Shown piece by piece: positions 37,655 to 45,817 of a stretch of DNA of 64,000 nucleotides. The position numbers and the translations under genes are program-made. Numbering within the stretch: position 1 is the first letter of the stretch; every line of letters begins with the position of its first letter. The notes below the pieces were generated by a model. It made no database searches. It was not told where the DNA came from and worked only from the letters and a program-made list of their open reading frames with translations. The stretch comes from Acidobacteriota bacterium (GTDB lineage Bacteria > Acidobacteriota > Terriglobia > Bryobacterales > UBA6623), in assembly GCA_016125275.1 (NCBI GenBank), contig WGMB01000008.1, forward strand, positions 1 to 64,000, read 5' to 3'.

Positions 37655-38658
37655 AGGGCGCCGGGACGCTGGCGGCGTTGGCGCTGACGGCCGCAGCCCT
37701 AGCGCAGCCTCCCGACCGCATCTTCGTCTCGACCGACCTCGGCGGCGACCCGGACGACATCCAGTCGCTCTACCGGCTGCTGCATTACTCGGACGCGCTG
37801 GCGATCGAGGGGATCATCTCCTCGCCCGGGCCCGGCGCAGAGAACAACGCCGGCAAGATCCGGCGCTGGATTCGCGAGGTCCACCTCGACGCGCTCCGGG
37901 CCAACGGTCACCCGGAGCTGCTGAGCGAAGCCGCCGCCTTGGCGCTGGTGCGGCAGGGCTCCACCGAGCCCGGCGCGCCCGGACCGGGCCGCGCCACCGA
38001 AGGCTCGCGGCTGCTGGTGGAGAGGGCCCGCGCCGACGACCCCGCGGGCCTCGGTCGGCCGCTGTGGGTTCAGGCCTGGGGCTCGCTGACCGACGTCGCC
38101 CAGGCCCTCCACGACGCGCCGGATATCGCCGCCCGCATCCGCCTCTACTCGATCGGCAGCAGCAACACGGTCGCCGACCCGGCGGCGCGCGACTGGCTGT
38201 ACGACTTTCTGTCCACCCGGGCGCCGGAGCTGTGGTGGATCGAGAACGGCGTGCTGCCCCGCCGCTCGAGCGACACCTTCCGAGGCGTCTACCAAGGCGG
38301 CCGGCAGGACGGCGAGTGGGGCAATCAGGAGTTCGTGCGGCGAAACATTCGCGGCCACGGACCGGCCGGAGAAGCCTTTCCGCTCGCCACCTCGCCGCGG
38401 GGAGCGCTCAAGGAGGGCGATTCTCCGGCGATGCTCTACCTGCTGTCGCCGCGGTTCGGCGGCGTAGGCAACCTGGACGATCCCACGCAGCCGAGTTGGG
38501 GAGGGCGGTTCCAGCGGCCGGACGCCGCCCGCCTGCCGCACTACTTCATCGACCTGGCCCCGGGCGAGCCGGAGAAGTGCCAGGAAACCGTGAGCCGCTG
38601 GCGCGTCGACTTTCTGAGCCACTGGAAGGCCCGCTGGAGTTGGTACGACCGGCCGTAG
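37651..38658 (+). CDS. DUF1593 nucleoside-hydrolase-like secreted protein
   Basis: 335 aa from the GTG at 37651, which overlaps the sulfatase stop (GTGA) and begins a signal-like stretch (GAGTLAALALTAAALAQPP). The opening VSTDLGGDPDDIQSLYRLLHY and IEGIISS are hallmarks of DUF1593, whose N-terminal domain has the nucleoside-hydrolase fold with the DxxxDPDD Ca site. Typical members carry an extra C-terminal domain; this one is the short form. Co-translation with a sulfatase suggests a role in glycan or glycoside degradation. Confidence 0.85.
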   Translation: MKGAGTLAALALTAAALAQPPDRIFVSTDLGGDPDDIQSLYRLLHYSDALAIEGIISSPGPGAENNAGKIRRWIREVHLDALRANGHPELLSEAAALALVRQGSTEPGAPGPGRATEGSRLLVERARADDPAGLGRPLWVQAWGSLTDVAQALHDAPDIAARIRLYSIGSSNTVADPAARDWLYDFLSTRAPELWWIENGVLPRRSSDTFRGVYQGGRQDGEWGNQEFVRRNIRGHGPAGEAFPLATSPRGALKEGDSPAMLYLLSPRFGGVGNLDDPTQPSWGGRFQRPDAARLPHYFIDLAPGEPEKCQETVSRWRVDFLSHWKARWSWYDRP

Positions 38659-38670
38659 ATTCGGTCGCGG

Positions 38671-39141
38671 CTACCGCAGCACGGCCGTCTGGAAGTCCGC
38701 GCTGGTCGGCGCCAGGCAAGCCTTGTCGTTACAAGCCTGGTAGCGCAGGCTGCCGCGAACCTCGCCCAGCGCGGGGACCTTGGCCGGCACGCGGAAGACC
38801 GTGGTGATGGTGATCTCGCCGGAATAGACCGACAGCGGCTCCTCGGAGAAGTCGTAGCGCACGATCTCGGCTTCCGGGTAGTCCACCCGCACCAGCTCGA
38901 GGCCCGGCGCCTCCCAGCTCAGCGTGGTCGGGATCAGGTACTCTTCGCGAGGCTGGTTCGAGTTCATGTGGTAGCCCGGGCGGATGCGCACCACCAGGGG
39001 AACCTCGATCTCGCTTCCGGCTTCGAGCCGCAGCGGGGGCGGCGGCAGCACGCTCGCCGCCTGGAAGCCCCGGAACTGGGCGGCCGAAACCGCCGTCCAC
39101 AGCAGCAGCGCCGCCAGACTAGAGCAGACCTTCGATCTCAC
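38671..39141 (-). CDS. stand-alone DsbD N-terminal (alpha) domain protein
   Basis: 156 aa. Signal peptide at 1-21, then a DsbD-alpha/DsbC-like immunoglobulin fold ending in the redox pair C137-x4-C142 (RYQACNDKACLAPTSADF). In DsbD this domain passes electrons to periplasmic thioredoxin-like proteins. Here it lacks the membrane beta and thioredoxin gamma domains. Its start overlaps the end of the TlpA-like gene by 23 bp, so the two are translated together. Confidence 0.88.
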   Translation of the reverse strand: MRSKVCSSLAALLLWTAVSAAQFRGFQAASVLPPPPLRLEAGSEIEVPLVVRIRPGYHMNSNQPREEYLIPTTLSWEAPGLELVRVDYPEAEIVRYDFSEEPLSVYSGEITITTVFRVPAKVPALGEVRGSLRYQACNDKACLAPTSADFQTAVLR

Positions 39142-39646
39142 TTTCGTAGTCGCTCTTGCTGATCAGACCGGTGTGGCGGCTCACGATCCGCCCTTCCTTG
39201 TCGATGATGAGCGTCGTGGGCAGGGCCACGATCCCGTCGAACCGCTCGTCGATCTGGTCGTTGCCCAGCAGCAGCGGAAAGTTCGGCTTCAGGTTCTCGG
39301 CGTACGGGCGCACGACCTCCCAGCCTTCCTCGTCGAGCGAGACCGCCAGCACGGTAAAGCCCTGGTCCTTGTACTTGCGCTGGAACTCGATGAACCAGGG
39401 CATCTCGATCTTGCAGGGTCCGCACCAGGTGGCCCAGAAGTTCAGCAGCACGACCTGGCCCTTGTAGTCGGAGAGCTTGACCTGTTTGCCGTCGACGGCT
39501 TCGAGCGTGAAGTCCGGCGCGGGCTTGGGGGCCTCGCCCTCGGAGGCCTCGGCGACTTCGGTCGCGACGCTGGGAGCGCTGTCGCCGCAACCCGACAACA
39601 GAAACAACGAAGACGCGGCCAGAGCCGCCAGAAAGAGCTTATGCAT
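39119..39646 (-). CDS. TlpA/ResA-like thioredoxin-fold lipoprotein
   Basis: 175 aa from the ATG at 39646, which begins a lipoprotein signal with lipobox LLSGC (C20). The thioredoxin domain has C75-G-P-C78 (FWATWCGPCKIEMPWF) and the cis-Pro loop ALPTTLIID. It reduces periplasmic disulfides, e.g. in cytochrome c maturation. A TATACT -10-like site lies at 39672-39667. It is the upstream partner of the DsbD-alpha gene. Confidence 0.93.
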   Translation of the reverse strand: MHKLFLAALAASSLFLLSGCGDSAPSVATEVAEASEGEAPKPAPDFTLEAVDGKQVKLSDYKGQVVLLNFWATWCGPCKIEMPWFIEFQRKYKDQGFTVLAVSLDEEGWEVVRPYAENLKPNFPLLLGNDQIDERFDGIVALPTTLIIDKEGRIVSRHTGLISKSDYESEIEGLL

Positions 39647-39726
39647 GTCGCCTCGATCGAACCCTAAGTATACCGACCCACAGGGATTGCTTCGGAACCA
39701 CGCCCGATTTGGTTCCGGCGAACGCC

Positions 39727-42700
39727 TTAAAACCGTAGCCGGATCTCGGCCTGGTAGCTGCGGCGCAGCCCTTCGCTGCGAACCACGCCGAAGTAGGGAT
39801 CGTCGACGCTGGAGAACGGCGCGGCCCAGTTGTGGTTGCCGAAGACGTTGAACAGGTCCAGGCCGAACTCGGCCGAAACCTGCTCGGCGATCGCCAGAGG
39901 CCGCGCGATGCGCAGATCCCACTGCTGGTAGCCGTGCATGCGGAAGGCGTTGCGGCCGACGTTGCCCGGCCGGGTCTCGTCGAAGTCGGTCGGCTCCACG
40001 CGCTGGAAGACGGTCGGGTCGAAAGCGAACCGGCCGGTCACGGTGCGTCCGTCAGCCAGCGTGAAGGTGCGCTCCACGCTCGGGTCGAGCGAACGGAACT
40101 GGCCCACGATATCGGGCCGCCCGACGTTCGTGAAGGTGAAGGTGGGGTCTTCGTTCTGGCGAATGTCGAGCGGCAGCCCCGAACGCCAGCGCCACAGCCC
40201 GGAGACCGTCCAGCGATCGATCCAGCGCAGGCGGTCGCTCCAGCGCCGCGGCGGCCGGATCTGGTAGACCCAGGCGGCCGTGAGGTTGTGGCGGCGATCG
40301 TAGCTCGACACCGACCACGGCTCGGTCGAAAGAGAGTTGCCGAAGACGCTCGAGCCGTCGTCGTCGGAGCGCGACCAGACGTAGCCGACGTCGAACGCCA
40401 AGCCGGTGCGAAGGTAGCGGTGGGCGCGCAGTTGCAGCCCGTTGTAGCGCGCCTGCCCGGTGCTCTCGAACTGCCGCACGTCGGTGTAGCGCGAAGACAA
40501 GCGCATGCTGCGCACGAAGGCAAAGCCGCGGAGCGGATTGCGCACGAAGGTGTTGAGCTCTCGCTGGCGCTGCAGGCGGTCCGAGCGCGTCCCGACGTAG
40601 ACCGCGCTGACGAAGATGTCTCCCGGCAGCAGCCGCTGCAAGCCGAAGTTCCATTGCCGGGCGCGGGCGTTCTGAAAGTCCCGGTCGAACACCAGGATGG
40701 GGTAGCGCACCAGCGAAGGCAGCAGTTGCGAGGGGTTCTCGCCGGTGGCCGACAAAGGCCTCTGGAAGACGTTCTGCGAGCGCGACAGGTCCAAGAAATG
40801 GTTGTCGGAGCTGAACGGCGGATAGGTCGCCTGGAACAGGGCCGCCGCGCTGGAGCCCGCGAAGGCGCCGAAGTCGTAGAACACCCCGTAGGAGCCCCGG
40901 AACACCGAGCGGCCGGAGTCGCCCAGCAGCCAGCGAGCCCAGCGGGCGTCCGTGGTCGGCGAATAGGCCAAGCCCACCCGCGGACCCCAGTTGCGTCCCT
41001 TGGTCTCGACCGTGGACCGCGGCAAGGGGCCGCGATCGCCGTCCGGATCGCCCGGGAAGATCAGATTCGGCAAAGTCTCCGGGAAGGGGTAGCGTTCGCT
41101 CTGCACGCCGGAGCGGTAGGCCGCGATGCGGTCCTGTGTGTCGACCGCGGGCGGCTGCGACTCGTAGCGCAGCCCCAGGGTGATCTGCAGCGAGCTGATC
41201 GGCCGCAGCTCCCCCTCGCCGTAGAACGACAGCTCCTGCCACTGGAGGTTCAGGTCGCGCGGCGTCTGCAAGCGATACTCGCCCGGAGCGCCCAACAGCA
41301 GATCGCGGAGCCCGTTCGGAGCCGAGCGGATCGGCGGCTCCGGCGGGCGCGGAAAGCTGAAGCTGCCGGCGAAGTTCTCGGTATTGCGGAACGGCCAAGC
41401 CCCCTGCCGGTAGAGCGCTCCGCCGCGCAGCACCGTCCCGCCGTGCCGCCACTGTGCGTCATGGCTGAGCTGCCAGGTCGTCTGCGCCGAGGACTCCGAG
41501 AACAAGAACGGTGCGATCCGCAGACGCTCGAAGCCGGCGTCGTCATAGAGCGTCACGTCGGGGATCGTGCCCGGGTCGGCGCCGAAGCTGACATAGTCGA
41601 ACCCGAACTGGTTGGCCGTGACGTTGCGAAAGTCCGGTCGCCCCTGCCAGGAAGAGATCGCCAGCCGCTGCCCGGCCGCCCGCGTGGTCTGCTGGAACGA
41701 GTCGTTGGGCGCGAAGGTCACCGAAGCCTGCGCGTTGTTGGAGAGCTGCCGTCCCTCGGTCACCACCCCGGGCGCCGGCGCCACCACCGAAGAGCCCAGC
41801 GGTTGCATCTCGTCGTCACGGTAGAGCAGGTGGCTGAGGTTGATAGACCAGGAGCCCGGGCGCCAGTCGATGCGGCCGACGGCCGTCTGGCCGCTGGAAT
41901 CGAGATTCTGCCGCTCCCGATACAGGTTGTCCCCGACATTGGCCGCCGGGAGAAAGGCGTCCAGGTACGTCTGCATCAACGGGTCCAGCCGCGAGGCCGG
42001 GATGATGCCGTCAGGGAACGGGATCGCGGCCGAGCCGGTGGAGGGGTCGACGGGCCGAGGATCGAGGGCGGAGAGGTCGCCGCTCCGCTCGGCGTCGCTC
42101 AAGGTCGGCGAGGTCTGCGTCCGCCGCTGCCGGGTGCGCCAGGTCTCGGCGTCCAGAAAGAAATACAGGCGATGCTTCTCCCACAACGGACCGCCGAGCT
42201 GGCCGCCGCCGGCCCAACCGCCGAGCGAGTCGTCGGCGCCGTCGAAGGATTGGATGGGGTTGTGGTGCGGACGCCCAAAACCCCTGGCCTGGCCGTGCCA
42301 ATTGGCGTCCCCGCTGCGGGAGACGGCCTGGATGACGGCCCCTGCGTTGCGGCCCTCGCTGGCGGAGTAGGTGTGCGTGATGGCCCGAAACGTCTCGATC
42401 GCCTCCGGAACCGGCGCGAACGTCGCCGCCTGCGCCCCTGTCACGCGGTTCTGGGCGTTGTTGGCCGCGCCGTCGAACTGGTAGTTGATGGCCGAGCGGC
42501 GTGAGCCGTTGGCGGAGACCGCCGCCCCCAGGCCGGTGAGCGGGTCGATCTCAAGCGGATCGACCGGCGTCAGCCCCGGCGCGAGCTGGGGCAGCTTGTC
42601 GAGCGCCGTGCGCCCCTGGCTGCCCAGCAGCACCGGCGCCGCCTCGATCTGCTCGCGAGCCATGCTGTATTCCAGCGCGATGGTTTCGAGCCCCGAGCGC

Positions 42701-43056
42701 GGCCGGGCCAGCGGCGGCGGCAGAGGCTCGAGCACGATGGTCGCCTCCACCGGCGAATCCGGCAGCAGCTCCCGCTCGGGGAGCCGCCGCGCCGCGTAGC
42801 CGTCCTTGAAGACCGAGAGGGAGTAGCGGCCGCTGGGCAGGCCGGAGAACGAGAACTCGCCGGCCAGATCGGTGCGGGCGATCAATGTGCGACCGCTGGC
42901 CGTGTCGAGCAGGCGCGCCTCGGCGTCCTGCAAGGGGCGCTGCTCGGCGTCGGTGACGCGCCCCGAAAGGGACGCTGAAGACAGGGGAATATTCTGCGCC
43001 CGGGCCTGAAACCCGAGCGCCGCCGTCAGGCTGAGCGCGAGAACGAGCCGGAGCAT
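39727..43056 (-). CDS. Oar-like TonB-dependent receptor, third gene of an ECF sigma cassette
   Basis: 1109 aa from the ATG at 43056, the start of a signal peptide (MLRLVLALSLTAALGFQARA); the open frame upstream overlaps the anti-sigma gene. Carboxypeptidase-regulatory domain at about 28-95 (ASLSGRVTDAEQRPLQDAEA), then plug-like and barrel regions, ending YQAEIRLRF with a terminal Phe. It starts 7 bp after the anti-sigma stop codon, so it sits in the operon sigma / anti-sigma / receptor. That arrangement suggests that the sigma factor controls this receptor or responds to its ligand. Confidence 0.92.
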   Translation of the reverse strand: MLRLVLALSLTAALGFQARAQNIPLSSASLSGRVTDAEQRPLQDAEARLLDTASGRTLIARTDLAGEFSFSGLPSGRYSLSVFKDGYAARRLPERELLPDSPVEATIVLEPLPPPLARPRSGLETIALEYSMAREQIEAAPVLLGSQGRTALDKLPQLAPGLTPVDPLEIDPLTGLGAAVSANGSRRSAINYQFDGAANNAQNRVTGAQAATFAPVPEAIETFRAITHTYSASEGRNAGAVIQAVSRSGDANWHGQARGFGRPHHNPIQSFDGADDSLGGWAGGGQLGGPLWEKHRLYFFLDAETWRTRQRRTQTSPTLSDAERSGDLSALDPRPVDPSTGSAAIPFPDGIIPASRLDPLMQTYLDAFLPAANVGDNLYRERQNLDSSGQTAVGRIDWRPGSWSINLSHLLYRDDEMQPLGSSVVAPAPGVVTEGRQLSNNAQASVTFAPNDSFQQTTRAAGQRLAISSWQGRPDFRNVTANQFGFDYVSFGADPGTIPDVTLYDDAGFERLRIAPFLFSESSAQTTWQLSHDAQWRHGGTVLRGGALYRQGAWPFRNTENFAGSFSFPRPPEPPIRSAPNGLRDLLLGAPGEYRLQTPRDLNLQWQELSFYGEGELRPISSLQITLGLRYESQPPAVDTQDRIAAYRSGVQSERYPFPETLPNLIFPGDPDGDRGPLPRSTVETKGRNWGPRVGLAYSPTTDARWARWLLGDSGRSVFRGSYGVFYDFGAFAGSSAAALFQATYPPFSSDNHFLDLSRSQNVFQRPLSATGENPSQLLPSLVRYPILVFDRDFQNARARQWNFGLQRLLPGDIFVSAVYVGTRSDRLQRQRELNTFVRNPLRGFAFVRSMRLSSRYTDVRQFESTGQARYNGLQLRAHRYLRTGLAFDVGYVWSRSDDDGSSVFGNSLSTEPWSVSSYDRRHNLTAAWVYQIRPPRRWSDRLRWIDRWTVSGLWRWRSGLPLDIRQNEDPTFTFTNVGRPDIVGQFRSLDPSVERTFTLADGRTVTGRFAFDPTVFQRVEPTDFDETRPGNVGRNAFRMHGYQQWDLRIARPLAIAEQVSAEFGLDLFNVFGNHNWAAPFSSVDDPYFGVVRSEGLRRSYQAEIRLRF

Positions 43057-43063
43057 GCCGCTC

Positions 43064-44581
43064 TTAGCGAAGAACGGCCAAGCGCTCCTGAAGGTTTCGA
43101 GAGGACGAGCGAACCTGGAATAGCAGATCGCCCATCGAAGCCGGTTCGGCCTGCAGACGGACAATCTCGTCGGCGTCCACGAAGACGGCCGAGATGTTGC
43201 GGTCCAGGGCCAACGCGGCGTTGAGCAACTCCTGCGAGGTGGCCTCGAGCGAAGCCGTCTGCGCGGCGGCGTCCTCGGAGCGATCTCCGCGGGTAGCCCA
43301 GTAGCGCCGCGGCAGAGCCTCGGAGAGCTTGGCGTAGAGCTGCTGCTCCTCGGCGTGGATGCTGTCGATGCACCGGCGAGCCTCGGCGCGAAGCCGCTTC
43401 TGCGCCTCGCGGTCGAGCGCGTCCACATCGGCCGACCGCACCAGCTCATGCAGGGCATAGGCCTGCCGTAGCAATTCCGAGTCCGCTTTGAGCACCTCGC
43501 TCACGTACCGCGCCAGCTCGCCTTCCAGCAGATCCTGCCGCACCGGGCGGAACGAGCGCCGCGCCGCGTCCGTGTAGTGCTCCACCAGCGCCGTCCGCAC
43601 GACGCCGCCCACCGGGCGGTCGCTGCCCCGCACCGTGGTCGGGACCACCGGAATCAGCGTAGGAACCGCCGGCGCCGCGGCCATCACGGCCGCTTCGGGC
43701 CGTTCCAGCCGAGGCAACTCCAAGCCGCGCAGCGACTCCGCGCGCCACAGCGCCGGCTCGAAGCGGGCGCTCACTTCCGGGCCGCCCAGAACGGCAACCG
43801 CCTGGAGGCTCGGGGCGACGAATTCAGCCGGGGCGGGCGCAAAGCGCGCCGGCGGGGCCGGAACCGGCTCCGAGGAGGCGATCGCGACCACCGGCAATTC
43901 CGTCGATTCTTCGCTCGCTGCAACCTGAGTTGCCGCAACCTCGGCTTCGGCCGCCGGGAGCGCGGCCACTTCGGCCACCGCCGGCGCCTGCGCCAAATCC
44001 GTCTGCGGCAATTCCACCGGCCGCTGGGCCTGCCACAGCAACCCAAAGAAGCCGGCCGCCGCCAGAGCGGCCACGGCGTACACCGCGCGCCACGGCGCCG
44101 GGAACGTCAGCACGCGGCTGCGGCGAGCATCGAGAGCCTTCTCCAGCCGCGACGCCGAAGCCAAGCGAGCCTGCCGGCTCTCCTCCGGGATCAGCGCGCG
44201 CAGCTCATGCTCCACGTCGAACAGCAGCGCCTGGGCGCGCAGCAGCTCGTCATGGCAGCCCGTACAGCTCTCCAGATGCTCCGACCCGACCGGCGAAAGC
44301 TCGTCGTCGAGATGCAGCAACAGCTCCTCGAGCTCGAGGTGCGGGGTCGCGACGCCCGCGCGCGCCATCGCCGACTGCAAACGGATCAGCGATTCCGCCT
44401 TGGCGTCAATGGACTCCGCCGGCCCGTCGTGGACCAGCGCGCCGACCACGCGCCCCAACTCGGATTCAGCGCGCAGAGACGCGGCTTGGCAAGCGGAGCA
44501 GCTCAGGGCGTGCTCCGCGCGGTCGCTCTCCAGCTCGCCTTCAGCGAGTAGTAGCAGTTCTGCCGCGTTCAGGTGCTTCAC
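43064..44581 (-). CDS. membrane anti-sigma factor with two zinc-finger domains and long extracytoplasmic region
   Basis: 505 aa; typical anti-sigma factors are 150-300. Two zf-HC2-type motifs lie in the cytoplasmic part: H24-x3-C28-x2-C31 (HALSCSAC) and H102-x3-C106-x2-C109 (HLESCTGC). One membrane segment follows (about 164-184). The remaining 320 residues are extracytoplasmic: an Ala/Pro/Glu-rich linker (185-320) and a helical domain (340-505). The start is GTG, overlapping the sigma gene by 41 bp. It probably holds the ECF sigma and senses an envelope signal. Confidence 0.87.
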   Translation of the reverse strand: MKHLNAAELLLLAEGELESDRAEHALSCSACQAASLRAESELGRVVGALVHDGPAESIDAKAESLIRLQSAMARAGVATPHLELEELLLHLDDELSPVGSEHLESCTGCHDELLRAQALLFDVEHELRALIPEESRQARLASASRLEKALDARRSRVLTFPAPWRAVYAVAALAAAGFFGLLWQAQRPVELPQTDLAQAPAVAEVAALPAAEAEVAATQVAASEESTELPVVAIASSEPVPAPPARFAPAPAEFVAPSLQAVAVLGGPEVSARFEPALWRAESLRGLELPRLERPEAAVMAAAPAVPTLIPVVPTTVRGSDRPVGGVVRTALVEHYTDAARRSFRPVRQDLLEGELARYVSEVLKADSELLRQAYALHELVRSADVDALDREAQKRLRAEARRCIDSIHAEEQQLYAKLSEALPRRYWATRGDRSEDAAAQTASLEATSQELLNAALALDRNISAVFVDADEIVRLQAEPASMGDLLFQVRSSSRNLQERLAVLR

Positions 44582-45083
44582 GCTTTTCCGGTTCCTGCAA
44601 CTTCTTCACAGCGCGCGCGATGTAGCTCGCCACCGTGGAAATCGTGAGTCCCAGGACTTCTCCGACTTCTCGAAACTTCAAGCCTTCCGACCGCAGTCGC
44701 AGGCACTCCAACTCCAACTCGGTCAGCCGATCCCAGGGCAGAGACGACAACTGCAAGCGCGCCTCCAAACCCTGATTTCCGCCGGCCATCTGGCCCTCGA
44801 GCCGCTCCCAACCCTCTTCATCCAGCAGATCCGGCCGTGACTTTCGGCCATGATCAATGAGCAGGTTGTGCGAAACCCGAAACAGCCAGGCGCGCGGTTG
44901 GTCGATTTCCTCGCCGCGGCTCCGCGTTTGGAAGAAGCGGATAAAGCACTCTTGCAGAATGTCTTCGGCGACCGACTGGTCGTCGAGATGCCGCCGCAGA
45001 TAGCGCATCAAGCTATCGCGGTGCTCCGCAAAGAGCTCTTCCGTCTCCCACGCGGCGCCAGAATTGTGACCGAAGCCCGACAT
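44541..45083 (-). CDS. ECF-type RNA polymerase sigma factor
   Basis: 180 aa. Region 2 (about 18-85: HRDSLMRYLRRHLDDQSVAED, then PRAWLFRVSHNLLIDHGRK) and region 4 (about 115-165: LTELELECLRLRSEGLKFRE, then TISTVASYIARAVKKL) are complete and region 3 is absent, as expected for ECF factors. The downstream anti-sigma gene overlaps by 41 bp. A perfect inverted repeat lies 30 bp upstream of the ATG and may be an autoregulatory site. Confidence 0.94.
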   Translation of the reverse strand: MSGFGHNSGAAWETEELFAEHRDSLMRYLRRHLDDQSVAEDILQECFIRFFQTRSRGEEIDQPRAWLFRVSHNLLIDHGRKSRPDLLDEEGWERLEGQMAGGNQGLEARLQLSSLPWDRLTELELECLRLRSEGLKFREVGEVLGLTISTVASYIARAVKKLQEPEKREAPERGRTATTR

Positions 45084-45112
45084 CGGACCTTCGGCTCGAG
45101 CGCCGCGCGCGC

Positions 45113-45136
45113 CTTGAAACTGTAGGACGTTTCAAG
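45113..45136 (-). promoter_or_regulatory. perfect 8-bp inverted repeat upstream of the ECF sigma gene
   Basis: CTTGAAAC-N8-GTTTCAAG, a symmetric site 30 bp upstream of the sigma ATG. It could be a repressor operator, or its TGAAAC arm could be a -35 element of an ECF promoter. Inference. Confidence 0.5.
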
Positions 45137-45280
45137 CGGGCGTTCTTACGGCACGGGAGCCTCACTCATTTTCGAGCCGTGTGTGGAAAAGTGTCAATGG
45201 GGTGTGGCGGAATGTCTCAGGCCGCCCAAAGCCCTCGCCTCGGCCCCTGCCTCGAACGGAGTTGATATGATCGTGCTTCG

Positions 45281-45817
45281 ATGAAGCGCACCTGGCGGAT
45301 AGGGCTCCTGGCGGCCGTCCTGTTGACCTTCGGCTGCCCTCGCAACGAGCCCGGAACGCCCTTGGAGGAGGAGTTCGGCGAGGACCTGCCGATCGAGCTC
45401 CTCTCCAGCGTCAACGTCGCCGATCCGCGCGCCGAAGAGCAACTCGTCGGGGGCTTCCACGACCTCGAGCAGAGGGCTTGGCGCTGGACGGCCAAGCAGT
45501 TCACCGTCCTGCTGCAGCCTCCGCCGGCGGTCGCCGGCCGGCCCTACACCCTCGACGCCCGGCTCACCATTCCCGGCGTGGTCATCGAGAAGCTGGGCCC
45601 GGTCACCCTGACCGCTTCGATCGGCGGCGTGGATCTGGCGCCCGAAACCTTCTCCGCTCCGGCAGAGAACGTGCTCTACAGCCGAGAGATCCCGGCCGAA
45701 GCCGCCATCGGCTCCGAGCCCGTCGAAGCCGTGTTCCGCCTGGACAAAGCGATCGCTCCGGGCGAGCTGGATTCGCGCGAGCTCGGCGTGGTGGCTCTGT
45801 CGTTTGCCCTGAAGTGA
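45281..45817 (+). CDS. hypothetical lipoprotein with beta-sandwich-like domain
   Basis: 178 aa. Lipoprotein signal with lipobox LTFGC (C19). The body has a pattern GFHDLEQRAWRWTAKQFTVLL ... LDARLTIPGVVIEKLGPVTL ... DSRELGVVALSFAL that resembles small beta-sandwich domains seen in acidobacterial envelope-polysaccharide proteins; no function is assigned. TATGAT ends 9 nt before the ATG (possible leaderless start). The TGA overlaps the next gene's GTG. Confidence 0.75.
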   Translation: MKRTWRIGLLAAVLLTFGCPRNEPGTPLEEEFGEDLPIELLSSVNVADPRAEEQLVGGFHDLEQRAWRWTAKQFTVLLQPPPAVAGRPYTLDARLTIPGVVIEKLGPVTLTASIGGVDLAPETFSAPAENVLYSREIPAEAAIGSEPVEAVFRLDKAIAPGELDSRELGVVALSFALK

